A stretch of 5,023 nucleotides of DNA from Actinomycetota bacterium (GTDB lineage Bacteria > Actinomycetota > Actinomycetes > S36-B12): positions 1 to 5,023 of the forward strand of contig WLLZ01000135.1 of assembly GCA_009700485.1 (NCBI GenBank), written 5' to 3'. A program made the position numbers and the translations under genes. The notes under the pieces were generated by a model, which was not told the DNA's origin, ran no database searches, and saw nothing but the letters and a program-made list of their open reading frames with translations. This document shows, in pieces, positions 4,877 to 5,023 of this stretch; position 1 is the stretch's first letter, and every line of letters starts with the position of its first letter.

Positions 4877-5023
4877 CGGCGGGTTCAAATGATCGGCGCG
4901 GGATCATAAATGCGGCAACCGCTGCAATTAGGGCGAGTGCACCGGCTAAAAACCAGGCGGTTGAGTAGTCGCCAAACTGTTCTCGGATGACGCTACTCGC
5001 GGATGCTGCGAATGCGGCACCGA
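4869..5023 (-). CDS. C-terminal end of a probable MFS transporter (partial)
   Basis: An open frame enters from the right edge and ends at TAA (4871-4869). The 50 visible residues begin GAAFAASASSVIREQFGDYS, continue with a hydrophobic helix of about 20 residues (TAWFLAGALALIAAVAAFMI) and close with a short basic-polar tail, PRRSFEPAVT. A G-D-Y-S-x-A-W/F sequence before the last helix and an arginine pair after it are typical of the twelfth transmembrane helix of major facilitator transporters, including the oxalate/formate and monocarboxylate groups. The C-terminus would be cytoplasmic. The stop overlaps the ABM-like gene by 8 bp. The substrate cannot be inferred from this fragment, and another polytopic membrane family is possible. 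Confidence 0.7.
   Translation of the reverse strand, partial: GAAFAASASSVIREQFGDYSTAWFLAGALALIAAVAAFMIPRRSFEPAVT

Noticed and set aside
1..5023. CRISPR arrays, tRNA or rRNA genes, insertion sequences, attachment sites
   Set aside because: No spaced direct repeats, no tRNA-like cloverleaf, no transposase-like protein and no terminal inverted repeats were seen when reading both strands.

Overview
The window looks like a compact, moderately GC-rich bacterial chromosome segment, most likely from an Actinomycetota. Three points support this: a short [3Fe-4S]-type ferredoxin with a C-x2-H-x2-C...CP motif, a NuoF-like protein carrying the ESAGQCGPC variant that I associate with actinobacteria, and a Rieske protein with an internal twin-arginine segment. 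I cannot place it more precisely. Genes are tightly packed: convergent neighbours are 4 bp apart at one junction and overlap by 8 bp at another.

Layout. Bases 1-53 read as the C-terminal tail of an upstream + strand gene. A + strand sulfotransferase-like gene follows at 57-1133. The centre is a - strand cluster, read from right to left: a NuoF-like flavoprotein (4433-3102, or from GTG 4475), a small ferredoxin (3105-2872, ATGA overlap with the flavoprotein gene), a 116-bp gap, a membrane-anchored coiled-coil/low-complexity protein (2755-2222), and a DoxX-Rieske fusion (2211-1138). A divergent + strand gene (4574-4876) encodes a 100-residue protein that resembles dimeric alpha/beta-barrel (ABM-like) proteins. 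It overlaps the 3' end of a - strand gene entering from the right edge, probably the last helix of an MFS transporter.

How the genes may work together. The four - strand genes look like one redox cassette: a stand-alone NAD(P)H/FMN module, a ferredoxin as a soluble electron carrier or electron-accepting partner, and a membrane protein joining a DoxX/DoxD-like four-helix bundle to a Rieske domain that should lie outside the membrane. The accessory protein sits between ferredoxin and Rieske. No NuoE, NuoG or other complex I subunit and no cytochrome is present in the window. The electron path is inference: the ferredoxin and the Rieske domain are predicted on opposite sides of the membrane, so a quinone or a missing carrier would have to link them.

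Both non-coding gaps associated with this cluster contain the palindrome TTGGCCAA, which could be a shared operator. No RNA genes, CRISPR array, insertion sequence or convincing rho-independent terminator was found.
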